A stretch of 64,000 nt of DNA from Rhynchonema sp. JSB1_4 (Eukaryota; Nematoda; Chromadorea; Monhysterida; Xyalidae): the NCBI GenBank assembly GCA_030248065.1, contig JASAMV010004701.1, positions 62,001-126,000 on the forward strand. Reading direction: 5' to 3'. Each line of letters starts with the position of its first letter. The stretch's first letter is position 1. The notes under the pieces are model-generated. The model worked only from the letters and a program-made list of their open reading frames with translations. It ran no database searches and had not been told where the DNA came from. Both the position numbers and the translations under genes were made by a program. This document shows positions 27,501-38,728 of this stretch, piece after piece.

Positions 27501-30500
27501 ATAAGGACACACACGTCAGAATGTTTTTCACGGTATTGAATGGCAGGCAACAGGGTAGGATTCCACATTATACGAAATATTTACAACCCTGTGGTTGTAT
27601 ATCGCACTAGCAAACACAATCAAAAAATGTTTCGATTCGATTGTCCGCAAACCGCAGTCCGCAGATGTGGATTGCGGACTGCGGACATAGATTTTTTTAA
27701 ATGTCCGAAGTCCGCATCTACCTGGCCGCGCCCTAAGTGCAGCGGCGGTGTTTAAAAACGTTTCTGCCTCATAAATTAACCTGAAGTGGAGCACGCAACG
27801 ATCGAAATCACAGCGACAAGAACGAAAAATTTACACGACATTTTGAAAACGTTTTGGTAAACCGATATTTTTAAACAGGAGCAGTTGAAAATAACAAAAT
27901 ACTCGATTTTATCTCATTCGATCATTAAGCATCAATTGCACAGGTGCTAAAATTCCCACGCCAACGTCGACACGATAAATCATCGAGATGTGAAAGGCAC
28001 CCAAGAAGGGAAAATTAAAAGATAAGAACCAAAAACAATGATGTCACTGCGGGGAAACTGGCAATAACAAGAAAAAAATGCCAATAAACTTTTGTTTTTG
28101 GAATTCCTGCACGAAACTCGTGTGATCCCTGCAAGTTTGGCAGAATTTATGAGTTCAAGCTGATTCAAGTTGCTGGTATACAAGATTATGAAGAATTCTG
28201 TGGCCGAAGCATGGTGTTCGGGGTGCACGTTTGATCAGAAATGTGGGAATAGAACTTATAGAGCCAGACTGGTTTAGATAAATTAGGTAGATTATGGGTG
28301 TGAAATAGGGGGATGGTTGATCTGGTGTTGTTGTGACTTTCAACTAAATTTCTGGCAAAGAATTCATCCAAATAGAACCAGATCAAGTATCCCTTATTGG
28401 TATTAGTTCTTGTTGTACCCAATTTGTGTGATTACCCTGTATCCCCCATAATCCACCCACGGTGCACGTCTTACAGCCTCGTTGACCAATGGAGCTCTCT
28501 TGTATCAAGCTGCTGCTCGAACACGGATTATGACGTCATCCATGGACGATCAAGCTCTGGTAGCACCGGGCCAGAATATGGTTCATCGAACGCAACATGA
28601 ATACAACATATCGCACATTGCTACATTGGGCCGACGACATAAACCGCTTATGGCCCATACGCCTCTGTGTATGTTTTGTTATGGTGTTGTGATCGTGTTT
28701 GTGTTCGTATTTATTCGTTTTCTGACATTCAACCATATATCGCAGCACGCTAACGTCCAGCTAATGTGCAGTGCAGTGTTGTAATCGTGTGCAAGTTACA
28801 GCTATTCCCTTTCACTATATTTTCTCTATGTTCGTTTGTCGCTTAAAACATCTAAAAAAATGGCTGACTTGTTGCTGCCGCTGGGCCCATTTACTAATTG
28901 TGATTTATGCGCCATTTCAGACAACGAGGCGATGCAGTCGATTCCCCCAATCGACGCTGATTCCGATGTCCCGACTGAGACAGTGACTTCGATTCAGCCT
29001 CAGACCAACACCTTGACGCAGACTGTGACCTCCAATACAACTGCAGTTACTAACAATCCGTCCAGTGCTTCAGCTCCTCTTACTAACACCAACTTTGGGA
29101 TCATCGGACACGCCAATTCCGACACCCCGCCTAAACGTAATTTGAATGGTTTACAGAGTTGTTGTTGTGACTTTCTACCTGTTTCTGTCCTGTCAGTTGG
29201 CGCTCAAAACAGTCTCAAGAGTTCCATGTCATGTAAAAAGTTGCATAAACTACTGAAAATCGTTCTGAACCATGACATTCCTCCGAGTATCTCCTTTCAT
29301 CATATTTCATCCACTATTTTCAGCTCCAAGTCATCACGTACCGTTACGCAACGGCGGTGTTGATATGGGACAACAGGGTTTCTATGATGTCAAACAGGTA
29401 TGAACATTACAGACCGAACGATATTCTAAGTTTTGCGGTTGGTGAATTTTTCGTCGAAAAGTGAATCGATTGAGTACCATAAATAAAGCATGCTACATTA
29501 TGAATCACATTCAGATTCTTGCCGACCAATTAGACGAACTGGACGAAGCAGCAGCAGCACTCAGTCATCGCCTCATTCAACGCACCCCGTCACCACAACA
29601 ACAACACAGGCAGACGGCACAGCAGCATATGAACAGAATACGACAAAGTCCCATGATGGTGCCTGTTGGACAGCAATCTCGGTCGGTGTACATACATGTT
29701 GTCTTGCACCTGTGCAATACGATTCACTTTCATCAACTGCTACTGTATATAAAATGTGAGTTTTCAGTTCGCCGCAACCGCGTCCCTACCTGACCAACGG
29801 CATGCGTCAATACAGCGACTACGACAATCCCTCGCAATTCGGTCCGGTGCCGTTCAGTGCCGGATACCAGCAGCCATCGACCTCCATTGGCAATAAGTAC
29901 TGGATTAGCTCTTGTTTTCTCTTGCATTGCATTAAAGTACTCCCGATGAAGCATCATATCAGTTGCAGCAGCGCATCGTCGGCTTTCTCTCGTTCTGGCA
30001 GTGTGCCAACTCGTAATGCTTCGATGTCGGCTCGAACCCAAGTGCCACCTCCTGCGCCGCCCTCTCGACCTCTGTTGCAACAACAATCGGCTGAGTCCGT
30101 GCTGCCATCGACTACAATAACGCAGAATTCTATCATAATCCCCAATAACAGCAACAATGTCATGACCGTATCCACTATTACGACCACATCGACGTCCAGT
30201 GCGGGTGCGCCTGAAACATCACGCAGCACAGACACCCCTGAACACATGGTTGGTTTGGTTGGCATTGAAATGCCTGATATTCATAGCAGATAAACATCGG
30301 GACTCATAAAAGCCACAATGTTCCTTTTTCCAACCTAAGGTCAATTGTTGGAAATTTTTTCACGATTAAACCCGTACCCGTTCAGGACGGGAACGTGCTG
30401 CGTTTGTCAAGTGCCGAATCGACGCCGTCGCCGAGGGGAGCAACGGACCAAAGCAGCAGCGACAGACCCGTTAAACCGCCGCTGCCCGTCAAACCCAAAC

Positions 30501-31265
30501 TGAACGGTTCGAGTCCGCCACGGGGCGGCAGTACCGGTTCGGACAGCACAATGGTGAATGGAACGTCGGAGTCACAGGCAACGCGGACTTTACACCAATC
30601 GGTGCTTGAATCGAACGTCGTTGCGCACGTGTCAGGGATGTTCGATGACAAAGGGGGCCTGTTGGCCAGTGAGGACACCGGTGTGAGCATTGTCATACCG
30701 CCGGGCGCATTGCCGCACGACAAGGCTCAGGAGATATACTTCAAGGTTGGACAATGGATTCAAAAACGTCACCAGTGAGCAGGATTACAACAAGAACCAG
30801 GGCCAGACTGTGCAGACACGGTCACAGAAATAATTTCACTGTCACATATTCTGTAGGTGTGCCGTGGTGACACCGAAACTGGCATGGCGCCTCCCCTTGA
30901 CACTGAGCGTGGTGAAACATTACTATCGCCGTTGGTCATGTGCGGTCCACAGGGTCTGGAATTCACGCGACCGGTCGAATTGCGACTGCCGCATTCGGCC
31001 TCGACCGTCAACTCTGACCAATGGTCATTTGCGTTGAAGTCGGCATCGGGTGCACAGGCAGATTGGAAACAGGTGGGGGTTGTGCTCATTTACATACAAT
31101 CGAGCATCAGGAGGAACACCATACGGTCATACGCTTACATCTCTCATAATTATCGCCTGAAATAAATTTTTTAATGCTTCATCAACCCAGGTCTCGCTAT
31201 CGGACAGCAACAGCAGCAGTCAATTGAACGAAAACTACGTTTCGGTGATGATTGACCATTTCTGA
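15594..31265 (+). CDS. TJP1: ZO-type tight-junction scaffold (PDZ x3, SH3, GuK, ZU5)
   Basis: This is a ZO-1/polychaetoid-family MAGUK that anchors junction membrane proteins to actin. I trace 26 exons. The first is 15594-16193; later ones include 18703-18875, 20358-20457, 20543-20630, 20706-20874, 21023-21217, 21444-21715, 22072-22262, 22354-22491, 22557-22708, 22788-22991, 23194-23439, 23542-23782, 23915-24143, 24209-24276, 24336-24458, 24584-24704, 28477-28668, 28921-29136, 29324-29397, 29515-29681, 29768-29896, 29963-30248, 30386-30745, 30857-31072 and 31191-31265. They sum to 5,025 nt (1,674 residues) with phases closed. Domains by residue: Ser/Pro-rich head 1-200; PDZ1 about 204-291 ([17 protein letters not shown]); PDZ2 about 309-392; PDZ3 about 597-692; SH3 about 693-760; GuK about 820-1022; disordered linker; ZU5 about 1538-1645. 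The GuK lacks a P-loop ([11 protein letters not shown]), as in other MAGUKs, and carries a roughly 60-residue acidic/Ser-rich insert. The 28477 exon's 3' end and the 29963/29969 acceptor are less certain. Confidence 0.93.
16194..18702 (+). other. ZO intron after the short-isoform first exon
   Basis: The donor is GTATGC at 16194 and the acceptor TTTGCAG ends at 18702. No additional exon, RNA gene or repeat was recognised inside. Confidence 0.6.
18876..20357 (+). other. ZO intron splitting PDZ1
   Basis: The donor is GTCAGT at 18876 and the acceptor TTTTGCTCAG ends at 20357. It interrupts PDZ1 between the GGPAWGQLQ strand and [10 protein letters not shown]. No further feature was recognised. 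Confidence 0.75.
24705..28476 (+). other. 3.8-kb ZO intron after the GuK domain
   Basis: The donor GTCAGT at 24705 pairs in phase 1/2 with the acceptor TTACAG ending at 28476. Most of the intron is occupied by the large inverted-repeat element at about 25441-27738; no exon was seen in the remainder. Confidence 0.7.
25441..27738. mobile_element. 2.3-kb element with long inverted repeats and CA-rich interior
   Basis: The left arm (about 25441-25617) and right arm (about 27577-27738) are inverted copies. They share the outer GGGC...GGCCAGGT ends, repeated GGACTGCGGAC/GTCCGCAGTCC motifs, a CGAAACATT stretch and ACAACCCTGTGGGTG-like inner ends. The interior, particularly 26350-27480, is rich in A and C and poor in G, with no convincing protein. 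It looks like a non-autonomous DNA transposon. No clear target duplication was found. Confidence 0.7.
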
Positions 31266-31839
31266 ATATGCGTCCGATGAGTATATTTGTGCTATTTATT
31301 GTTCGTTAGCAATGAGTGAAACATCACCCAAGTGAAAAGTGCCTCAATCACAATAGCGACAAAAATAATGAGTGTTACATTCTGCTTGAAACGTCAAAAT
31401 TCTCGTTCAAGTTTGCGCATTCGCAATTTATCCGTTATTTCCTGTCCAAATTCTTTCTTTGGTCTGTTTTATGTCGTTTTCCGTCTCACAAGAAGAATCC
31501 AACGTTGCCATCTAGTTGTATAAAGCTGGTGGTTCTTATAAATTTTGCATTCAATTTTTGTCTCATTTTTACACTGCAAACTATAGAACAAACAGCACTC
31601 TTTCCGCGACGCGTGCCCTCAAGCTTTATTATATTTGTTTTTTAACCATTGTTGACTACTTTCTTCGATTCTTTACTGTTTTGTCGTCTACTGCTGTGCT
31701 CCGCTCCATCCAGCGTTCATTTGCCGTGCTATACATAAATCGATTGCCGAATTTCATCGCGTTCCTTTTACCTATGTATCTCCCACAGTTTTATCTGAGC
31801 TGCCGTTGCTTTGATCGTTTGTTGTTTGTATAGAGAAAC

Positions 31840-32113
31840 TATAGTAAATTTCTAATTTCGGTGCCTCATGCATTCTTACAGACGCAGGGAAACTCCCGTT
31901 CGAAGTCGGAAGCAGGCAAGAAGCTCAACACACAGTGAACAAGCCACGCAGCTGACACACACAGCTTGTGTGACTGAAACATTCGAAACGCACACGAGCC
32001 AGCTGCGTGGCTTGTTGACTTTGTGTTGAGCTTGTTGCCTGCTTCGACTTCGAACGGGAGTTTCCCTGCGTCTGTAAGAATGCATGAGGCAACGAAATTA
32101 GAAATTTACTATA
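31840..32113. repeat. 274-bp near-perfect palindrome (MITE-like)
   Basis: The two halves are near-perfect reverse complements meeting around 31965-31985, starting TATAGTAAATTTCTAATTTCG and ending with its complement. The termini begin with TA, so a TA target duplication (TA-TAG...CTA-TA) is possible. There is no coding content. It would form a long hairpin if transcribed in the ZO 3' UTR. Confidence 0.88.
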
Positions 32114-32524
32114 CCTGCTAAACACAATAATAATTATAAGTTATAAAAACAACAACATTGGTTTATTATCATACTCAAAATTTGATGACACTGGTTACGG
32201 TACTGCACATGTTGTACATGCAAATAAAAACTTATTCTGATTAAATTGAACTTGGATGTTCGTGATCCTTCAAAAAATACCCACTGGAATAGCGAAACAC
32301 TGGAAATTTCTGAAGAAAACTGCCCAACATTTGGATCTCTAATCACATTTTGATGTGAAAAAATCATGATCAGCCAGCACATGATATCCATGGCAAATGT
32401 CCACGCAAGCCTCCACACAACATATTGGAACTCCAGGCAAACAGATGGATACTGATGATGCAGACACATTGGGTGATATTTTTCGAATTTCATTGTAATT
32501 TGGAGGAGCAGAATTAACACAAAT

Positions 32525-32530
32525 TTTATT
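32525..32530 (-). other. Poly(A) signal AATAAA of the mL64-like gene
   Basis: AATAAA on the minus strand lies about 45 nt downstream of the stop codon at 32575-32577, a normal distance for the 3' end of this transcript. Confidence 0.6.
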
Positions 32531-32574
32531 TCAAATCTGAGCACCATTCTGAACGAAACATGCACCACAATAAA

Positions 32575-34649
32575 TCAAACAGCAATTGTTCCCAGTTTCT
32601 TTGTTTTGAACTTCTCCTTTTCGGCCTGAAATGCGCGACGTTAGCACAATATTTGTGATGATATAAAATCACACAGCGAAAAAGTACCAGCCTTTTTCGC
32701 AATCTTTTCGCGTTCTTCCAGCAACTTCTTGAATCGTTTGTCGCGGATGTCAATATAATAACCGAATTCAGCCTGGCACATAATGGATTTTCTTCGACCA
32801 CAGAAGTAACAAAGAACAAAACAAAATGGTATTTACCTTAATTTCCTCTATTCTCTGTTCTCGTTGTTCAGCTTCAATACGTTTCGACTCATCAGCTTCG
32901 TGTTGTTCTTGCAAATAATTGGCCAAAACTTCCGGATACTCAGCCATTTTACGGTCAACCTCTTGCTCACTGCAAACGAGGTTGAAGTTGAGGTGTAGGA
33001 AAATCTTCATGACGATTTTTTAAAATCATGAAAAACGACACACGGTGTGTTATTTTTACCGTTCTCTTTCTTCTCGCAATTTCTGTCGTGTCTGTCGCTT
33101 GGCTTCTTTCAAATTTTCCTTGACATCGGGCAACTGGTCCTCGTCAAACGCTGTTTGCTCCTGTATTTGCCAATCAACTGTTTTTCTCACCAAAGCCAAA
33201 CCAGGAATATAAGCTGTTGCAACCTTCAGTTCCTCGCTAGTCATCCACATGACTCCAGGATTGACACCAGATTTACGTCCATATCGGGCATAGCGCTCCC
33301 GTAAAGCATCAGGCTCCCATTGCCATGCAAACCTAAAACACACTTGCTGCAAAATAACACCACTAAGATTATGACATCTGGACAACCAACCTGTCCATTG
33401 GAGGTACTTTTTTGTGCAATTGCCATCGATGCAACGGTCGCAAACCGGACACATCACACAACTGTGTCTCATCCAACCGAGCCAATAATTCAAGTTCTCC
33501 TTCAGTTGCAGTCGATTCGTCAATCTGATCGACTTGGGACTGGGAAAAAGAACAATACATATCTTCTCTGTAGCTGCTCCGATTGGGAATGGAGGTGTGT
33601 ATACGTATCTTAGACCTTGGAGGGAATGTTCGCTACTCCAAATGCGGGAAAGGCGTGAGATTCAATTTTGGGAAAAGTAATTTTTGTACCTCCAAAGTGC
33701 TCAAAATCGCATGCTCACGCAAGCATTACCCCTAAAATGACCATTTTTACGCTTCCAACACAGATTTTGCTTAAATTTACTCTAAAAATTCACCTGTTTG
33801 ATCATTCCTGGGATTTTCAGTTCTGATAACATGTCCTGTGATCTGTCCTAATGTCCGTGATCTCTTTCTCTCTCCTTGGCGCTTTATGTAGCTTTTATTT
33901 GCTGTAGTTTTGTTATAACCAGTGTTGTACCTATTTTTATTTCCGTAATTGTCCCACCCGGTCTTGTAACTGTGCTTCTATCACTCATTTACGTGCATGG
34001 TTTTATGCGTCATTGAGAGCAATAAACCAACCAACCATCATCCCCCTCCTGGATATCCGAGAATTTTTATTTTGGGGGCAACCCCCATAGTATCCCAGAT
34101 TTTTCATTTTTGTATCCGGCATCCGAAAATTTTGCATTTTGTGTGTCCGGTATCCTCGTGTTTTGATTTCACAACGACGCCACTGTCCAAATTTCAAGCG
34201 GCTCTTTGGCAACCTCAAGCGGCGAAATCGCCAACCCTCAAATCGCTACATTACCCACAAAGTGCGCATACCTGTAAATTCATTTCATCGGCCACCTCCC
34301 AGTTCATTTCGATGTACAAATCTTCTCGAAATCGATCAGACGGATTGCTTGCGAATAAATGGGCAACACTTTTTTGTCCCCCATCTTGCTGGCGTTGTTG
34401 GGAAACAGATCGTGTTGGCGTGTATTGAACGTTGCTGGGTCTGGAGGATTCTGAATCTGATGTCTCTGGCGTGTCAGAATCGGGTGTCACCACGTCTGTC
34501 GAAGCAACAGGAGCGTCGCTGTACGAGCGATACAGGTTTGAAGACGATGGTTGTGGTCGACTGCAGCAGCCTTGAAACGCAGTCACCCAACGCGAGGCGA
34601 TCCCCGCAAACTGTTTCGGATGACGATGACGGAAAAGTAGCGAAGTCAT
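32575..34649 (-). CDS. GADD45GIP1: Mitochondrial ribosomal protein mL64 / GADD45GIP1-like
   Basis: Six minus-strand exons are traced: 34649-34272, 33539-33391, 33332-33060, 32969-32837, 32772-32692 and 32625-32575, giving 1,065 nt (354 residues) with phases closed. The first residues (MTSLLFRHRHPKQFAGIASR) are basic and Ser-rich with no acidic residue for about 45 positions, as in a mitochondrial targeting peptide. The conserved core includes RERYARYGRKSGVNP and a long charged coiled coil with VDRKMAEYPEVLANYLQEQ and FGYYIDIRDKRFKKLLEE, resembling GADD45GIP1/CRIF1, a large-subunit mitoribosome protein near the tunnel exit. It is longer than the roughly 220-residue vertebrate protein, mainly through an N-terminal Ser/Thr/Asp-rich extension. 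The last intron has no in-phase GT donor, but AAAAAG|GCTGGT (a GC donor) preserves the frame. Family assignment rests on motif memory and is moderately sure. Confidence 0.8.
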
Positions 34650-35043
34650 ATTTCAGCGGTTCGGTCTGAAACACACACTGGCCTATAACGAAGTTTTACT
34701 GTGTAAAAAATACGAACAGATGGGCATAGTGACTGACTAATCGGAAAAAATAGTTTTACTGCACGGGAAAAAATGGAAAAACCGTTCTTTTTTCGGAGCC
34801 CGGTAATTTTCGAACATCAGAAAAAATAACCGGTATTTATTTTTTCAAGAAAATGTCTTTTGGCCTGAAAGTGGCGAAAAATTTTCTTGAGGGTTTGGAA
34901 CCTATGTTACAATGTCGTTTTAAAGGCCCAAAAATTGCTGAAAGCGACCATTTCTCGTGCTTGAAACACGCAGGCCGGGATTAGATTACCGTAAAACCAA
35001 AATACAGCACCCCGGGCCCGGAATAGGGATCGGTATCGGGGGG
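34650..35043. other. Upstream region of the mL64-like gene
   Basis: This should hold the promoter of the minus-strand gene. A half copy of the TA-flanked repeat family (ACCGTAAAACCAAAATACAGC) occurs near 34988. No gene was recognised. Confidence 0.4.
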
Positions 35044-35410
35044 CAGTGCTGTGGCTGGGGGGAGGGGGTCCCCCAATGGTACACTACCAGCGCCGGCCTG
35101 GTACACTACCCCCTACCCGCCCCGCTCCGGTATCCTACCCTCCTACCCGCCCCGCTCTGGTACCCTACCCGCCCCGATTTTTGCCCTCAAAATGCATATT
35201 TTTCGGTCAATAAATGACCAAATTTCGACTAAAACCCTTAAAAGTGCAAAAAATCGCGCGCTACGCGCGATATATGCACTTTATAGCATATAAAAATAGG
35301 CACCCAAAAAACTTGTATTGTACCCTACCCGCCCCGAAAAATCTCCCCCCCCCCCAAACCGGATTCCCCCCAAGTTCCCAGGTATGGGCAATCCGCCGGC
35401 TCATGGCACT

Positions 35411-35454
35411 CACCACACACACACACACACACACACCACACACACACACACACA
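35411..35454. repeat. (CA)n microsatellite
   Basis: About 44 bases of CA dinucleotide with two interruptions, inside the left part of the outer hAT-like element. Confidence 0.95.
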
Positions 35455-35742
35455 GGCTGCATGCTACATTACTGCCGTCAACGAATGCATCTATTCTATG
35501 CAGTTATCTGCTAAAACATCCCTAAATTTTGCAACAGTGCAGAAAAGTGTTATGTCACGCAGCTGATGAAAACCGGATAAATTAAAAAGCGGCCATCAAG
35601 GTATGACACTCGCTCAAAGTGTACATTTTGTTTAGAAAATGGCGTGTGCTGCTGCATGCGCTGTGTGTATAAAAAGTGCCATGAGCCGATGGATTGCCTA
35701 TACACTACCCCCTACCCGCCCCGGATTTTTCCACCTATGTAC

Positions 35743-37177
35743 CAGAGATCGGAAACGGGCCGGGCCGCGATTTTGGAGTTGGTCGACCGGGCCGGGCCGG
35801 AGATTTGGGGGGACCGGCCCGGCCCGGTCCGGCCCGGTATGCCTAAATTTGAACGAAATTACCATTTTTTGAACCAAAATTTTCAAAATTTTTGCGCTCC
35901 GCGCAATAACATTTCCTAGTTCTTGATCTTTTCAGTCATCGGTTTGAAGAAAGAAGCAGTAGCCATAGCCACCCATACCCAGGCTTTTGCTTTGCAGCAA
36001 TCAACCTACTGTACCACCAAAAAAGCCTGCCTGCAATCAACCTACCTACTGTACCGACCGGCCGAGCTGGGGGGAGTCGTCCGGGAACAAAATTTTATGT
36101 CTACATATTGATGAGAATGTACCTTAAGCGGTAATTTCGCGCGTCACGCGCGATTTTTCGCCTATATGGAGTGAAAAATACCAATTTTAAACCATTTTGA
36201 GCCAAAAATTATACCTACTACTGTACCAATCGGGGCGGCGACTTACGTACTGCATCAGGATGGCGCGTCAATCTACCTGCCTACCTACCCTTCCCCCAGC
36301 TGTACCAGTGAAAACAAGTATTCTGCAGAAAATTTTCGAATTTTTTTCAGCTTTTTGGACTTTTTTAGTTTTCAGCCCTTGAAAATTGGCTGACCGGGCC
36401 GGGCCGCGATTTTGGAGTTGGTCGACCGGGCCGGGCCGGGCCGGAGATTTGGGGGGACCGGGCCGGGCCAGGCCGAGCAGCCCGGCCCGGTCCGGCCCGG
36501 TATGCCTAAATTTGAACGAAATTACCATTTTTTGAACCAAAATTTTCAAAATTTTTGCGCTTCGCGCAATAACATTTCCTAGTTCTTGATCTTTTCAGTC
36601 ATCGTTTTGAAGAAAGAAGCAGTAGCTACCCATACCCAGGCCTTTGCTTTGCAGCAATCAACCTACTGTACCACCAAAAAAGCCTGCCTGCAACCAACCT
36701 ACCTACTGTAGTACCGACCGGCCGAGCTGGGGGGAGTCGTCCGGGAATTTATGTCTACATATTGATGAGAATGTACTCTTAAGCGCTAATTTCGCGCGTC
36801 ACGCGCGATTTTTCGCCTATATGGAGTGAAAAATACCGATTTTAAACCATTTTGAGCAAAAATTATACCATACCTACTTACTACACTACTGTACCAACCG
36901 GGGCGGCGACTTACGTACTGCATCAGGATGGCGCGTCAATCTACCTACCTACCCTTCCCCCAGCCCCAGCTGTACCAACCAGTGAAAACAAGTATTCTGC
37001 AGAAAATTTTCGAATTTTTTTCAGCTTTTTGGATTTTTTTAGTTTTCAGCCCTTGAAAATTGGCTGACCGGGCCGGGCCGGGCCGACCTCAAGCCAAAAC
37101 GGGCCGGGCCGGGCCGACCTGCAGCCCTCCACCGGGCCGGGCCGGGCCGACTTTACCCGGCCCGTTTCCGATCTCTG
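35743..37177. mobile_element. GGGCC-rich hAT-like element nested in the 35044-37219 element
   Basis: Termini CAGAGATCGGAAACGGGCC and its complement ending ...CGATCTCTG are flanked by the exact duplication CTATGTAC at 35735-35742 and 37178-37185. The interior has (GGGCC)n tracts and a tandem duplication of about 660 bp: TGCCTAAATTTGAACG recurs at 35840 and 36503, and GTGAAAACAAGTATTCTGCAG near 36308 and 36980. Both copies contain CAACCTACTGTACC repeats. No coding capacity. Confidence 0.88.
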
Positions 37178-37243
37178 CTATGTACCCTACTCGCCCCGCA
37201 AAAGTAGCCACAGCACTGTCGGGGGGTGCCGATACCCGATACC

Positions 37244-37922
37244 AGTGTAGTTCCTGGTCCGGAGGGGGAGATAGCGGACCCTCCGTTTTTTTCGGAGGGG
37301 GAGATAGTGTACCCCCGAGGGGGGGGAAGGGGGGGGGGAAGACCCAAATTCGGGAAAAAGTCACTTTTTGAGGTAGAAAATTTGACCTATTTTTGCCCCT
37401 TTTTGGAAAAAATTCTTCATAAAAAGGGTATTCGTTGACTGATCTCCTCAGTCACTGGGTTGCTGCTTTCAGATCATCATCAATATTTAAAACCGTATTC
37501 TCGTTCTCGTCATCCGTTGCTGAATTTGCCGTTGTTGTGTGTTGGTTGTGCTAGTTTGGCTCGTTTGGTTGGTCTCATCTCACCGGTGCGTTTCCATTGT
37601 CGTTTATTCATTCATGTTCACATTCTTTGTTATTAACACTGTTTTATTTTAAGGGTTTTTCCGGATCTTGTGAAGGTCTTCGCGTAAGCTTGCAGATAAA
37701 ATTTGAATTTGTATTTTGGCGACTTTTGAGAACATTGACCTGAAAATCACACATTTTAGGCCTAAAAATGCCCATTTTAGGCCTAAAAATGGCCATTTTA
37801 GGCAAAAATTGGGGGAGATAGTGTACCCGGAGGGGGAGATAGGGGGATAGTGTACCACCCGAGGGGGAGATAGCGTACCCGAGGGGGGGGACCCCCCCCT
37901 CCCCCCCCCAGGAACTACACTG
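37244..37922. mobile_element. hAT-like MITE, CAGTGTAGTTCCTGG family, long variant
   Basis: Termini CAGTGTAGTTCCTGG and CCAGGAACTACACTG are flanked by the exact duplication CCCGATAC at 37236-37243 and 37923-37930. The 679-bp body includes GGGGGAGATAG repeats and a stretch starting TCAGTCACTGGGTTGCTGC that recurs near 59184, showing shared ancestry between the two repeat blocks. Confidence 0.9.
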
Positions 37923-38030
37923 CCCGATACCAGCAGTGTGGTTCCTGTGGTCCGGAGGGGGAACAGGCGATACCCCCTTTTTTCGGAGGGGGAACAGACG
38001 ACACACCTGGGGGGGAAGGGGGGGTGGGAG

Positions 38031-38235
38031 ACGCATGTTGGGAAAAGCTAGTCCCGTTGCCTTGACAGAGAGAAAACGCGAATTTTCGATTTCGCGATAG
38101 AAGGCACGGGTTGGCTCAAGGTTTGGCCTAAGCCTAAGCCTAAGCCTAATAGTAAGCCTAAGCCTAAGCCCAAGCCTAAGCCTGAGAAAAAGGGAAGTCA
38201 ATTTTGAAACGGGACTAGCTTTTCCCAAAATGCGT
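38031..38235. mobile_element. Short inverted-repeat element carrying TTAGGC hexamers
   Basis: Inverted ends of about 27 bp surround a 205-bp unit; the core TTGGGAAAAGCTAGTCCCGT occurs at 38039-38058 and inverted at 38208-38227. The interior is mostly a telomere-like hexamer array. No clear target duplication could be fixed. Confidence 0.75.
38121..38186 (-). repeat. Interstitial telomere-like (TTAGGC)n array
   Basis: About ten GCCTAA units (TTAGGC on the minus strand) with a few substitutions (AATAGT, CCCAAG). TTAGGC is the telomere repeat known from nematodes. The array lies inside the inverted-repeat element at 38031-38235, so it is not a chromosome end. Confidence 0.9.
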
Positions 38236-38528
38236 GGGAGACGAGCGACTAGTTATACGGAAATCCACCCGAATTCAAATTGCCGCCAAAACCAATGCCA
38301 GAGAATAAAGGGAGTTTCACCTGGAATATCACAGCTCAGGTCACCGTGGGCATGTTGCTCAACTTGCACGAGTTTGACCTTGTGGTCAAGAAAACTAACC
38401 TGTGAGGCATTTTGCGATCCCACGACAGCTGCCTTGAGAGTGAAAAAAATGCAAACTTTCACTTTTGTGATTGATTCTCTTGTTGTCACTTCCCTGAGGT
38501 CGCTGGGCAGGTCGAGTTTTGATGGTTG

Positions 38529-38728
38529 AAAATAAAACGGATTAAACGGAATCCCCGTAATGAGTTTCCCCCAGGGCCGTTTCCCAGGAAGACTCATTAT
38601 GCATGTTGTATGTGCCCGGCGTGTATTCAGCCTGAGCCTAAGCCTAAGTTTAAGCCTGAGCCAAGACTGAAGCCAACATATTGCCTAAATGTGAGCGTAA
38701 GCCTAAGCCGTTTAATCCGTTTTATTTT
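38529..38728. mobile_element. Second TTAGGC-carrying inverted-repeat element
   Basis: The ends AAAATAAAACGGATTAAACGG (38529) and its complement (ending 38728) delimit a roughly 200-bp unit whose right half (38626-38712) is a degenerate GCCTAA array. Related termini recur at 38757-38797 and at 61230-61328, again next to TTAGGC-like sequence. Confidence 0.75.

Larger units (their letters stand above)
31266..32574. other. Intergenic region between convergent ZO and mL64-like genes
   Basis: It should contain the 3' UTRs of both flanking genes. An AATAAA on the + strand at 32223-32228 is a possible but distant poly(A) signal for ZO. The palindrome at 31840-32113 lies in the middle. No gene was recognised. 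Confidence 0.55.
35044..37219. mobile_element. hAT-like element, outer member of a nested pair
   Basis: Termini CAGTGCTGTGGCT and AGCCACAGCACTG are flanked by the exact 8-bp duplication TCGGGGGG at 35036-35043 and 37220-37227. The body repeats TACCCTACCCGCCCCG and contains the second element at 35743-37177. No transposase frame was found. Confidence 0.87.
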
